A stretch of 64,000 nt of DNA from LBZV01 sp000993855 (GTDB taxonomy: Bacteria > Patescibacteriota > Microgenomatia > Curtissbacterales > GWA2-41-24), in the NCBI GenBank assembly GCA_964492425.1, contig CAZBKB010000002.1:22085-86084 (forward strand), in the 5' to 3' direction. The notes under the pieces were generated by a model. It saw only the letters and a list, made by a program, of their open reading frames with translations, searched no databases and was not told where the DNA came from. Every line of letters starts with the position of its first letter. Position 1 is the stretch's first letter. Below are positions 6,055 through 13,234 of this stretch, piece by piece. A program made the position numbers and the translations under genes.

Positions 6055-6873
6055 ATGTCACTAAGAGTTTATAAAGGCATAACTCCCTCTCAAAGATTTA
6101 AGGTAGCTATTACTTTTGATGAAATTACAAAAACAAGACCGGAAAAAACATTACTTGTCAACCTTAGGGGTAATTCTGGTAGAACTGGTGGAAAGATAAC
6201 AGTACGTGGTAAGGGTGGAGGGCATAAAAGGAACTTTAGATATATTGATTTCAAAAGAAACAAGCGTGATATTGAGGGAACTATTGCAGCCATTGAATAT
6301 GATCCCAATAGAAGTGCCAATATTGCACTGGTTCATTACAAAGACGGTGAGAAAAGATATATACTTGCACCTAATATTTTAAAGGTCGGGGACAAAATCA
6401 CATCTGCTGAGAAAACTCCCATAAGAGCGGGTAATGCTATGCCACTACAAAATATGCCTGTTGGAACATTCGTACACAACATTGAGATTATGCCCGGAGC
6501 TGGTGGACAGATCGTAAGAAGTGCGGGGGCAGCAGCAATTGTTGCCGCAAAAGAAGGAAATTATGTTCACTTAAAACTGCCATCAAAAGAAATTAGAAAA
6601 GTAAACGCCAAGTGTTATGCAACAATTGGCCAAGTTGGCAATATTGATTGGAAAAACATTTCGCTTGGGAAAGCAGGTAAATCACGTCATATGGGTCGTC
6701 GACCAAAAGTCAGAGGTGTTGCTATGGATCCGGCTTCACATCCGCACGGAGGCGGAGAAGGTAAATCTGGTACCGGTATGAACCCGAAAACCCCTACAGG
6801 CAAAAGTGCCTTTGGCAAAACAAGAAATAGAAAAAAACCATCGAGCAAATTCATTTTATCGAGGAGGAAATAA
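6055..6873 (+). CDS. rplB: 50S ribosomal protein L2
   Basis: This 272-residue L2 has the normal length. The conserved G-G-G-H-K-R, the M-P-G-A-G-G-Q segment and the C-terminal G-V-A-M-D-P-A-S-H-P-H-G-G-G-E-G motif, whose histidine lies near the peptidyl transferase centre, are present. It begins directly after the rplW stop. The following gene is not rpsS, as would be usual, but an unrecognised ORF. Confidence 0.98.
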   Translation: MSLRVYKGITPSQRFKVAITFDEITKTRPEKTLLVNLRGNSGRTGGKITVRGKGGGHKRNFRYIDFKRNKRDIEGTIAAIEYDPNRSANIALVHYKDGEKRYILAPNILKVGDKITSAEKTPIRAGNAMPLQNMPVGTFVHNIEIMPGAGGQIVRSAGAAAIVAAKEGNYVHLKLPSKEIRKVNAKCYATIGQVGNIDWKNISLGKAGKSRHMGRRPKVRGVAMDPASHPHGGGEGKSGTGMNPKTPTGKSAFGKTRNRKKPSSKFILSRRK

Positions 6874-6874
6874 C

Positions 6875-7180
6875 ATGACAGAGCATAGAGAAATTTTACC
6901 CATAAACCCGGAAGAAGTTAGTGTGGGTGAGCTAATAACCGGTTTTACAGCTTTCGCGCCGGGTAGAGGTAAACATGAAAGGTATACTTTTATCCATGTT
7001 TCCAATGTGGGCAATCTGGGTGAAACGACAGCTGAGGTGAAAAGGTCACACGATTTGAACCCAAATTCAGTTTATGTGGTTAGCGTTGGTATAGACAAAA
7101 TGAAAAGTCGGAAACGACATAGACCAATTCATAACCAACAAAGGTTAGGCCTTTGGGTTAGGAGAAATAATAGTGTCTAG
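6875..7180 (+). CDS. Unrecognised 101-aa protein embedded between rplB and rpsS
   Basis: The start ATG at 6875 follows an exceptionally good ribosome-binding site, AGGAGG, 8 bases upstream; a longer in-frame version from 6806 would run inside rplB and is unlikely. The 101-residue product has an acidic N-terminus, a central Y-T-F-I-H-V-S-N-V-G segment and a very basic C-terminus (K-M-K-S-R-K-R-H-R-P-I-H), suggesting RNA contact. It overlaps the GTG of rpsS by 8 bases, so it is translated within the operon. I know no ribosomal protein of this pattern in this slot. Confidence 0.8.
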   Translation: MTEHREILPINPEEVSVGELITGFTAFAPGRGKHERYTFIHVSNVGNLGETTAEVKRSHDLNPNSVYVVSVGIDKMKSRKRHRPIHNQQRLGLWVRRNNSV

Positions 7181-7457
7181 ATCAAGTAAAAAAGGTCCCT
7201 ACGTGGACCAAAAATTACTAAAAAAAGTGATGACCCAAAAACAAAGCGGCCAAAAAGCTGCAATCAAAACCTGGGCCAGGGCAAGCACAATTGCACCGGA
7301 GTTTGTGAACCACACCTTTTCTGTCCATAATGGCAAAACTTTTATAAACGTTTTCGTTTCGGAACCTATGGTTGGTCACAGACTTGGCGAGTTTGCACCA
7401 ACTCGGATATTTAAGGGTCACGGGAAAATAACCGAAAAATCATCAGCTAAAAAGTAA
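7173..7457 (+). CDS. rpsS: 30S ribosomal protein S19
   Basis: This 94-residue S19 starts with GTG, preceded by AGGAG 8 bases upstream. The conserved S-R-S-S-K-K-G-P-Y-V-D start, the T-W-A-R-A-S-T-I box and the G-H-R-L-G-E-F-A-P-T-R signature are present. S19 forms the head of the small subunit with S13. It overlaps the preceding 101-residue ORF. Confidence 0.97.
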   Translation: MSRSSKKGPYVDQKLLKKVMTQKQSGQKAAIKTWARASTIAPEFVNHTFSVHNGKTFINVFVSEPMVGHRLGEFAPTRIFKGHGKITEKSSAKK

Positions 7458-7459
7458 TT

Positions 7460-7879
7460 ATGGAAATTAAAGCACTCGCAAATAATATCAGGATTTCACC
7501 ACAAAAGGTGAGACTTGTTGTCGCCCAAATTAAAAAGATGAAACCGCAAGAAGCAATTGATATTTTGGAATTTGTTCCACAAAAAGCAGCAAAACCATTA
7601 AAAAAAGCTATTGGAGCAGCAATCGCCAATGCGAAAAACAACTTTAATCTGGATGACACAACACTCATCTTTCGTGAAATAAATGTTGGAAAGGGAATGG
7701 TTTTTAAAAGGTACAGACCAATTTCCAGAGGTCGGGCTCATTCAATTTTAAGACAAACTAGCAATATCAGAATAGTCCTGTCGGGAGAGAAGACAAAAAA
7801 AGTGGCAAAGATATTAGAAGAACCAAAAGGACAAAATGAAACCAAAGTAACCGAAACGGAGAAGAAGGATGAAAAATAG
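7460..7879 (+). CDS. rplV: 50S ribosomal protein L22
   Basis: L22 lines the exit tunnel with L4. The core reads I-R-I-S-P-Q-K-V-R-L-V near residue 10 and K-R-Y-R-P-I-S-R-G-R-A in the beta-hairpin loop that enters the tunnel. The 139-residue length includes a charged C-terminal extension of about 25 residues. It starts 2 bases after rpsS; an interval of 44 bases precedes rpsC. Confidence 0.96.
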   Translation: MEIKALANNIRISPQKVRLVVAQIKKMKPQEAIDILEFVPQKAAKPLKKAIGAAIANAKNNFNLDDTTLIFREINVGKGMVFKRYRPISRGRAHSILRQTSNIRIVLSGEKTKKVAKILEEPKGQNETKVTETEKKDEK

Positions 7880-7923
7880 AATAGACCAAAAAAACTTTTC
7901 ACTTTCGACTGAAAGGAATTACT

Positions 7924-8559
7924 GTGGGACAAAAAGTTAACCCGATTGGTTTTAGAACCGGTGGTATTTATACTTGGAGTTCACGCTGGTTTGCAAAAAA
8001 AGGCGATTTTGCAACATTCCTTCTGGAGGACAATAAGATTAGAAAATACCTTTTGGAAAAACTGAGAAATGCTGGTGTTTCTAAAGTTGAGATAGAAAGA
8101 TTTTTCGACAAAAGATCAATAACCGCCCATGTTTCTAGACCTGGTATTGCAATTGGCAGAGGAGGATCTGGTGCAGAACAAGTAAAATCGGATCTGCTTA
8201 AAAAATTCAAAATCAAAGACGTGGGTAAATTAGAAATAAAATTTGAGGAAATAAAAGCACCAGATCTGGACGCCTACCTTGTGGCAGCAAACATCTCGGA
8301 ACAATTACAAAGAAGAATCCCTTTCAGAAGAGTAATGAATCAGTCAATGGAGCGGGTGAAACGGTCCGGAGCCAAAGGCGTAAGGATTGCACTTGCCGGA
8401 AGGCTTGGAGGATCCGAGATTGCAAGACGAGAAGTAGTAAAAGATGGGGCCATACCCCTGCAGACGCTAAGGGCGGAAATTGATTTTGCAAAAATAGATG
8501 CTAAAGTTCCTAAAGCTGGAATCGTTGGAGTAAAAGTTTGGATTTTCAAAGGAGAATAG
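7924..8559 (+). CDS. rpsC: 30S ribosomal protein S3
   Basis: This 211-residue S3 starts with GTG (V-G-Q-K-V-N-P-I-G-F-R), with AGGAA upstream. The KH domain has a G-R-G-G-S-G loop near residue 80 in place of the usual G-x-x-G form, and the C-terminal domain has G-V-R-I-A-L-A-G-R-L-G-G-S-E-I-A-R. S3 forms part of the mRNA entry site with S4 and S5. Confidence 0.97.
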   Translation: MGQKVNPIGFRTGGIYTWSSRWFAKKGDFATFLLEDNKIRKYLLEKLRNAGVSKVEIERFFDKRSITAHVSRPGIAIGRGGSGAEQVKSDLLKKFKIKDVGKLEIKFEEIKAPDLDAYLVAANISEQLQRRIPFRRVMNQSMERVKRSGAKGVRIALAGRLGGSEIARREVVKDGAIPLQTLRAEIDFAKIDAKVPKAGIVGVKVWIFKGE

Positions 8560-8560
8560 A

Positions 8561-8965
8561 ATGCTTGCACCAAAGAGAGCAAAATACAGAAAACAATTTA
8601 GAAACAAAAGAAGTGGAATTGCTACCCGTGGGAGCACGTTAGCTTTTGGATCTCATGGATTAAAAACACTTGAGGCCGCTTGGATTACTGCAAGACAAAT
8701 CGAGGCTGCCCGTCGTGCAATGACGCATTACACAAAAAGAGGAGGAAGAATTTGGATAAGAATTTTCCCAGATAAGCCTGTCACAAAAAAACCTGCAGAA
8801 ACCAGAATGGGTTCTGGCAAAGGTGACGTTGATCACTTTGTTGCAGTTGTTAAACCAGGTACAGTTCTATTTGAAATGGGATCAATTAATGACAAAATTG
8901 CACGAGAAGCAATTAGACTTGCTGCTCACAAATTGCCGGTGAAGACAAGGATAATTGCAAGATAA
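8561..8965 (+). CDS. rplP: 50S ribosomal protein L16
   Basis: This 134-residue L16 carries the conserved P-K-R-A-K-Y-R-K start, the A-R-R-A-M segment, and K-P-A-E-T-R-M-G-S-G-K-G near the middle. It organises the A-site tRNA region of the large subunit. It begins 1 base after rpsC. Confidence 0.97.
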   Translation: MLAPKRAKYRKQFRNKRSGIATRGSTLAFGSHGLKTLEAAWITARQIEAARRAMTHYTKRGGRIWIRIFPDKPVTKKPAETRMGSGKGDVDHFVAVVKPGTVLFEMGSINDKIAREAIRLAAHKLPVKTRIIAR

Positions 8966-8972
8966 AAATAAA

Positions 8973-9260
8973 ATGAAGAAAAGAGAATTAATAAATTTAA
9001 AAAATAAAAGCCTCAAAGATCTTATTTCTTTGGTAGGTGATATGAAAAAAACTATAACTGAATCAAAACTAGAGTTAAAACTCTCGAGAGTAAAAAACGT
9101 ACATGAGACAAACAGAAAACAAAAAGAACTTGCCCAAATCTTAACTTTCATAAGAATAAAACAGCTTGAAGATGAAAACGAAAAAACCAGTCACCAAATA
9201 GAAAAGGATGTAAAGATTTCTAAAGATGCAAGAAAAGGGGTAAAAAATGGCACAAACTAA
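8973..9260 (+). CDS. rpmC: 50S ribosomal protein L29
   Basis: The ATG at 8973 gives the usual M-K-K-R-E-L start; a TTG-initiated form at 8955 would overlap rplP and is less likely. The two long helices of L29, including the S-R-V-K-N-V-H-E-T-N-R-K-Q-K-E-L-A segment, are visible. At 95 residues it is about 30 longer than usual, with a highly charged C-terminal helix. The end overlaps rpsQ. Confidence 0.9.
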   Translation: MKKRELINLKNKSLKDLISLVGDMKKTITESKLELKLSRVKNVHETNRKQKELAQILTFIRIKQLEDENEKTSHQIEKDVKISKDARKGVKNGTN

Positions 9261-9480
9261 AATAGGTGTGGTTATATCCGACAAAATGGAAAAAACAGTT
9301 GTTGTCAAAATTAGCACAAAAGTTAAGCACCCACTATATAAAAAACAGATAACAAGGAGCAAAAACCTAAAAGCTCATGACGAAATAGGAGCAAAAACGG
9401 GCGACAAAGTCAAGATTGCTCAAACAAAACCATATTCTAAATCAATTGCATTTAAGGTTATGGAGGTTATAAAGAAGTAA
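9247..9480 (+). CDS. rpsQ: 30S ribosomal protein S17
   Basis: This 77-residue S17 has the OB-fold pattern: G-V-V-I-S-D-K-M-E-K-T-V-V-V, then K-H-P-L-Y-K-K and a terminal G-D-K-V-K-I-A-Q-T-K-P-Y-S-K. It binds helix 11 of 16S rRNA early in assembly. It overlaps the end of rpmC by 14 bases. Confidence 0.97.
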   Translation: MAQTKIGVVISDKMEKTVVVKISTKVKHPLYKKQITRSKNLKAHDEIGAKTGDKVKIAQTKPYSKSIAFKVMEVIKK

Positions 9481-9631
9481 AAATGCAAAGTTTAAAAGTC
9501 AAAATTATAAATCAAAAGTTAGAAATCTTTAAACCTGTAAATTATATTCGGCTTTGCCAGGAAAATTTACACCATAAAGGGAAAGGAAATATTAAAGGAA
9601 AACCGTATTAGGTTTGCCTTTAAAGTTATTT
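9481..9631 (+). other. 151-base intergenic stretch between rpsQ and rplN
   Basis: This is the longest gap within the spc portion. It is AT-rich and contains GTAAATT (9537-9543) and AATTTAC (9564-9570), which could form a 7-bp stem with a 20-base loop. No gene is seen. It could be a leader element for the spc genes, but nothing marks a particular regulator. Confidence 0.4.
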
Positions 9632-10000
9632 ATGGTTTCACCAAGAGCATTTTTAAAAGTTGCCGACAATAGCGGAGCGAAAAATATGGTAATTATAGGT
9701 ATGGGGAAAGGCAGTGGTAGAAGGTTTGCAAAACTAGGCGATATAGTAACATGCTCAGTTCGTGGTGCTACACCAAATACGCAAGTAAAAGACCACGAAA
9801 TCGTAAAAGTTGTAATTATCAGAACAAAAAAAGAGACAAGACGCAAAGATGGTACATATATCAGATTTTCAGACAATGCTGGAGTTATTATAGACAACAA
9901 CAATTTACCACGTGCAACACGTATCTTTGGGCCAGTCGCAAACGAAATAAAGAAAAAGGGCTTTTCAAAAATTGCGTCGCTGGCAAAGGAGGTAATTTAA
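9632..10000 (+). CDS. rplN: 50S ribosomal protein L14
   Basis: The ATG at 9632 gives a 122-residue product, the typical L14 length; a TTG at 9614 would add six residues without parallel. The V-A-D-N-S-G-A-K-N signature, the G-R-R-F-A-K-L-G-D-I-V segment and the central R-x-K-K-E-T-R-R-K-D-G-T-Y-I-R-F motif are clear. L14 contacts 16S rRNA in an intersubunit bridge and is the binding site of RsfS. Confidence 0.97.
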   Translation: MVSPRAFLKVADNSGAKNMVIIGMGKGSGRRFAKLGDIVTCSVRGATPNTQVKDHEIVKVVIIRTKKETRRKDGTYIRFSDNAGVIIDNNNLPRATRIFGPVANEIKKKGFSKIASLAKEVI

Positions 10001-10001
10001 C

Positions 10002-10328
10002 ATGTTTAAATTTAAAACTGGTGACGAAGTTATAGTTACTGCAGGAAGAGACAAAGGTAAGAAGGGAAAAGTACAAAAAGTTTGGGGAAAAGAATATAAA
10101 TTGACGGTAAGTGGTGTAAATATCTATAAAAGACACAAAAAGGCAACAAGAAGCCAAAAATCCGGAATTTTTGAAGTTAATCGGCCAATAACTGTCGCCA
10201 ATGTGCAAATAATTTGCCCAAAATGTGGCAAGCAGACAAAAATAAGTTTTCAGACAATTGGCAAGTTTAAAGAAAGAGTGTGTAAAAAATGTAAAGGAAT
10301 AGTTACCGTAGAAAGGAGCAAAAAGTAA
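10002..10328 (+). CDS. rplX: 50S ribosomal protein L24 with C-terminal zinc ribbon
   Basis: The N-terminal KOW motif is clear (G-D-E-V-I-V-T-A-G-R-D-K-G-K-K-G-K-V). The C-terminal part has C-P-K-C-G and C-K-K-C-K-G pairs about 25 residues apart, a likely zinc ribbon. The total is 108 residues. L24 is an assembly initiator at the 5' end of 23S rRNA. It starts 1 base after rplN and overlaps rplE by one base. Confidence 0.96.
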   Translation: MFKFKTGDEVIVTAGRDKGKKGKVQKVWGKEYKLTVSGVNIYKRHKKATRSQKSGIFEVNRPITVANVQIICPKCGKQTKISFQTIGKFKERVCKKCKGIVTVERSKK

Positions 10329-10864
10329 TGTCGCTAATGTCAACATATTATCAAAAGGTTGCACCAAAACTCATGGAAGAATTTGGAGTCAAAAATGCAC
10401 TTGCCCTACCTCGTATAGAAAAAGTAGTAATAAATGTAGGAGCAGCAGAGGCACTTTCTTCAAAAGATGTACTTGAAAAAATAAAGGAACAGATAGCGAT
10501 TATTACAGGTCAACGACCAAGGATAACTGAAGCAAAGAAATCGATTTCGACCTTTAAATTAAAAGAGGGTGATCCAATAGGCGTAATGGTAACCTTACGC
10601 GGTAAAATGGCATGGGATTTTATAGAAAAATTTGCCAAAATAATTGCTCCAAGAATCCGCGATTTTAGAGGGTTACCGGATGAAAAATTTGACGTGCGAG
10701 GTAACTACAGTTTTGGGATGACTGAACAAATACTTTTTCCGCAAATAGATTATGCAAAAGTGGATAAGATTAGAGGATTAGTTTTTACTATCGTAATCAA
10801 AAATGGGGATCCGGAAAAATCTAAGAAATTACTGGAACTATTAGGATTACCTTTTAAGAAATAA
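10328..10864 (+). CDS. rplE: 50S ribosomal protein L5
   Basis: This 178-residue L5 binds 5S rRNA. The sequence has the P-R-I-E-K-V-V-I-N-V-G segment, G-Q-R-P-R-I-T-E-A-K-K-S-I, and F-R-G-L-P near the C-terminal third. A second ATG three codons downstream is an equally possible start. Confidence 0.97.
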   Translation: MSLMSTYYQKVAPKLMEEFGVKNALALPRIEKVVINVGAAEALSSKDVLEKIKEQIAIITGQRPRITEAKKSISTFKLKEGDPIGVMVTLRGKMAWDFIEKFAKIIAPRIRDFRGLPDEKFDVRGNYSFGMTEQILFPQIDYAKVDKIRGLVFTIVIKNGDPEKSKKLLELLGLPFKK

Positions 10865-10865
10865 C

Positions 10866-11051
10866 ATGGCTAAAACATCAAAAATAGTAAAAAACGAGAA
10901 AAAACAAAAATTTACAAACCGGCACAGAAACAGATGCAAGCTTTGTGGCAGGCCGAGAGCATTTATGAGAAAATTTCAGATTTGCAGGATATGTTTTAGA
11001 GATCTATCACATAGAGGAGAAATCCCAGGGGTTAAAAAATCCTCCTGGTAA
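10866..11051 (+). CDS. rpsZ: 30S ribosomal protein S14, zinc-binding short form
   Basis: This 61-residue type Z S14 has C-K-L-C-G-R and C-R-I-C-F-R pairs that bind zinc. The conserved C-R-I-C-F-R-D-L-S-H-R-G-E-I-P-G end is typical. It starts 1 base after rplE. Confidence 0.97.
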   Translation: MAKTSKIVKNEKKQKFTNRHRNRCKLCGRPRAFMRKFQICRICFRDLSHRGEIPGVKKSSW

Positions 11052-11057
11052 ACATTT

Positions 11058-11432
11058 ATGGATCCAATAGCAGACATGATCGTAATCATTAAAAATGGAT
11101 ATCTTGCAAAAAAAGATGCGGTTGTAATGTCCTATTCTAAGTTTAAACAAGAACTTGCGAAAGTCTTGGAAAAAGCAGGATATATTGGAAAATCAAAAAA
11201 AGAAGGATCTAATCTTGCAATAGAATTGGCTTACAACGATGGAAAATCAAAAATGCACGAAATTAAAAAAGTTTCAAAATCTGGTTTGCGCATATACATT
11301 AAAAGTAAAAAAATACGACCATTAAAAGGCGGAAAGGGAATTTACATAATTTCAACACCGCAAGGAGTAATGGCATCAAATGAAGCAAAAAAGAAAAATT
11401 TGGGAGGGGAGGTAATCTGCCAAGTTTGGTAG
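11058..11432 (+). CDS. rpsH: 30S ribosomal protein S8
   Basis: This 124-residue S8 begins M-D-P-I-A-D-M-I and has the C-terminal I-Y-I-I-S-T-P-Q-G-V-M motif. S8 binds the central domain of 16S rRNA and is the translational repressor of the spc operon in E. coli. Confidence 0.97.
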   Translation: MDPIADMIVIIKNGYLAKKDAVVMSYSKFKQELAKVLEKAGYIGKSKKEGSNLAIELAYNDGKSKMHEIKKVSKSGLRIYIKSKKIRPLKGGKGIYIISTPQGVMASNEAKKKNLGGEVICQVW

Positions 11433-11441
11433 AAGTTAGAT

Positions 11442-11984
11442 ATGTCAAAAATAGGTAAAATGCCAATCTCATTACCAACAGGCGTCACGGCAACTGTGAC
11501 CTCAGGAGAAATAGAAATATCTGGCCCTAAGGGTAAACTAAAATTCCAGTTTAGACCGGAGATAAAAGTTGTAGTCAATGGAAGTGAGATTAAAGTAGAT
11601 AGGATATCGGAAACAAAATTTGCAAAATCTTTACATGGCCTGACAAGGAGTGTTATTGCAAACATGGTCAAAGGTGTACTGGACGGTCACGAAAAAGTTT
11701 TGGAATTAGTCGGTGTTGGGTATAAAGTAGCCAAACAAGGAGAGAATCTTGTTCTTAACGTCGGTTATTCTCATCCAGTTGTTATCAATCATATACCAGG
11801 AATAAACTTAGATGCTAAAGAAAATAAGATTATTGTAACCGGAGCAGATAAAATTTTAGTTGGGGAAACCGCTGCAAGAATAAGAAGAGTCAGACCCCCG
11901 GAACCATACAAAGGAAAAGGCATCAAATATGTTGGCGAATATATAAGAAGAAAAGCGGGAAAAGCATTAAAGGCAGGGGTGTAA
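11442..11984 (+). CDS. rplF: 50S ribosomal protein L6
   Basis: This 180-residue L6 has two tandem beta-alpha domains. The start S-K-I-G-K-M-P-I and the C-terminal R-R-V-R-P-P-E-P-Y-K-G-K-G-I-K-Y-V-G-E signature are intact. It lies near the factor-binding site of the large subunit. Confidence 0.98.
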   Translation: MSKIGKMPISLPTGVTATVTSGEIEISGPKGKLKFQFRPEIKVVVNGSEIKVDRISETKFAKSLHGLTRSVIANMVKGVLDGHEKVLELVGVGYKVAKQGENLVLNVGYSHPVVINHIPGINLDAKENKIIVTGADKILVGETAARIRRVRPPEPYKGKGIKYVGEYIRRKAGKALKAGV

Positions 11985-11988
11985 TTAT

Positions 11989-12327
11989 ATGAAAAACAAA
12001 AAACTTCAAAGAAAAATAAGACATTCAAGAGTCACAGGCAAAATTAAGGACTCTGGACGTTTCAGATTAGTTGTATTCAGATCAAACAAACATATTTATT
12101 GTCAACTGATCGATGATATAGATTCAAAAACAATTGCAGCAGCATCAGACATCAAAATTAAATCAAAAAGTAAGCTAGAAAAAGCTAAAGAAACTGGTAG
12201 GGCAATAGCAAAAGCAAGCATGTCAAAAAAGGTAAATAAGGTTGTCTTCGACAGGGGCGGTTATAAATATCACGGCAGAGTTAAAGCTTTAGCAGAAGGT
12301 GCAAGGGAAGGAGGCTTGGTCTTTTAA
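11989..12327 (+). CDS. rplR: 50S ribosomal protein L18
   Basis: This 112-residue L18 binds 5S rRNA with L5. The R-L-V-V-F-R-S-N-K-H-I-Y segment and the end D-R-G-G-Y-K-Y-H-G-R-V-K-A-L-A-E-G-A-R-E-G-G are conserved. The last base overlaps the first of rpsE. Confidence 0.97.
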   Translation: MKNKKLQRKIRHSRVTGKIKDSGRFRLVVFRSNKHIYCQLIDDIDSKTIAAASDIKIKSKSKLEKAKETGRAIAKASMSKKVNKVVFDRGGYKYHGRVKALAEGAREGGLVF

Positions 12328-12788
12328 TGGCAAAACGAGAATACCATGCATATCAGGAACCTAAAGAATTTGAGGAGAAGGTAATCTCTGTTAACAGAGT
12401 TTCCAAAAAGACAAAAGGTGGTAACCAAATGCGTTTTTCAATACTTGTAGTAGTTGGTGATAAAAAAGGTAGAGTTGGAGTAGGTTTAGGAAAATCAAAA
12501 GATGTATCGTCTGGAATAAGAAAAGCAATTAGTTTAGCAAAAAAACACTTAGTCAATGTGCCGATTGTTAAAGGTACTATACCTCATGACATTTTCATAA
12601 AAAGAGGTGCAGCAAAAATAATTTTGAAACCAGCCCCTGAAGGTACAGGTGTAATTGCAGGAGGAGCAGTTAGATCAATTGTCGAAGCGGCAGGAATCAG
12701 GAACATCTCAAGTAAGGTATTGGGGACCAAAAACCCAGCATCAAACATCTATGCGACACTAGAAGCATTGAGGAGTTTTATAAAATGA
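12327..12788 (+). CDS. rpsE: 30S ribosomal protein S5
   Basis: This 153-residue S5 has the dsRBD-like first domain (E-K-V-I-S-V-N-R-V-S-K-K-T-K-G-G) and the G-T-G-V-I-A-G-G-A-V-R segment in the second. S5 works in decoding accuracy. The next gene is directly rplO, overlapping by ATGA: there is no room for rpmD (L30), which normally lies here. Confidence 0.98.
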   Translation: MAKREYHAYQEPKEFEEKVISVNRVSKKTKGGNQMRFSILVVVGDKKGRVGVGLGKSKDVSSGIRKAISLAKKHLVNVPIVKGTIPHDIFIKRGAAKIILKPAPEGTGVIAGGAVRSIVEAAGIRNISSKVLGTKNPASNIYATLEALRSFIK

Positions 12789-13234
12789 ACAAACGACAGC
12801 TTTCCAAAGTAATTACCAGAAGGGCAAAAAGGATTGGCAGAGGTCAAGGATCTGGTCGTGGAAAAACATCCGGACGTGGAACCAAAGGACAGAATGCGAG
12901 AGGCAAGCTATCGATCACACACGCCCATTATGAAGGTGGACAAAGACCGCTCATCAAAAGATTACCTTACAAGCGAGGAAAGGGAAACCCTAAAATCTCA
13001 AAAAAGCCTATTATAGTGAGTCTGGACGCACTTTCCCAGTTTACAAAGGGACAAGTTGTCAATATCGAGAGTCTCATAAAAAACGGTATTATCAAAAAAG
13101 AAGACGCCCAAAAATATGGAGTAAAAATACTTGGCGGACACAAATTGCCAATTGCGTTGACTATTGAATTACCAATTTCTAAAAAAGCGGCTGAAAAAAT
13201 TGAAAAAGCCGGCGGAAAAATCACTAATAAATGA
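12785..13234 (+). CDS. rplO: 50S ribosomal protein L15
   Basis: This 149-residue L15 has the glycine-rich, basic N-terminus (G-R-G-Q-G-S-G-R-G-K-T-S-G-R-G) and the G-G-Q-R-P-L-I-K-R-L-P segment. Both ends overlap neighbours by four bases (rpsE and secY). Confidence 0.97.
   Translation: MNKRQLSKVITRRAKRIGRGQGSGRGKTSGRGTKGQNARGKLSITHAHYEGGQRPLIKRLPYKRGKGNPKISKKPIIVSLDALSQFTKGQVVNIESLIKNGIIKKEDAQKYGVKILGGHKLPIALTIELPISKKAAEKIEKAGGKITNK

Noticed and set aside
6806..6874. Longer start of the 101-residue ORF
   Set aside because: It lies wholly within rplB, whereas AGGAGG precedes the ATG at 6875.
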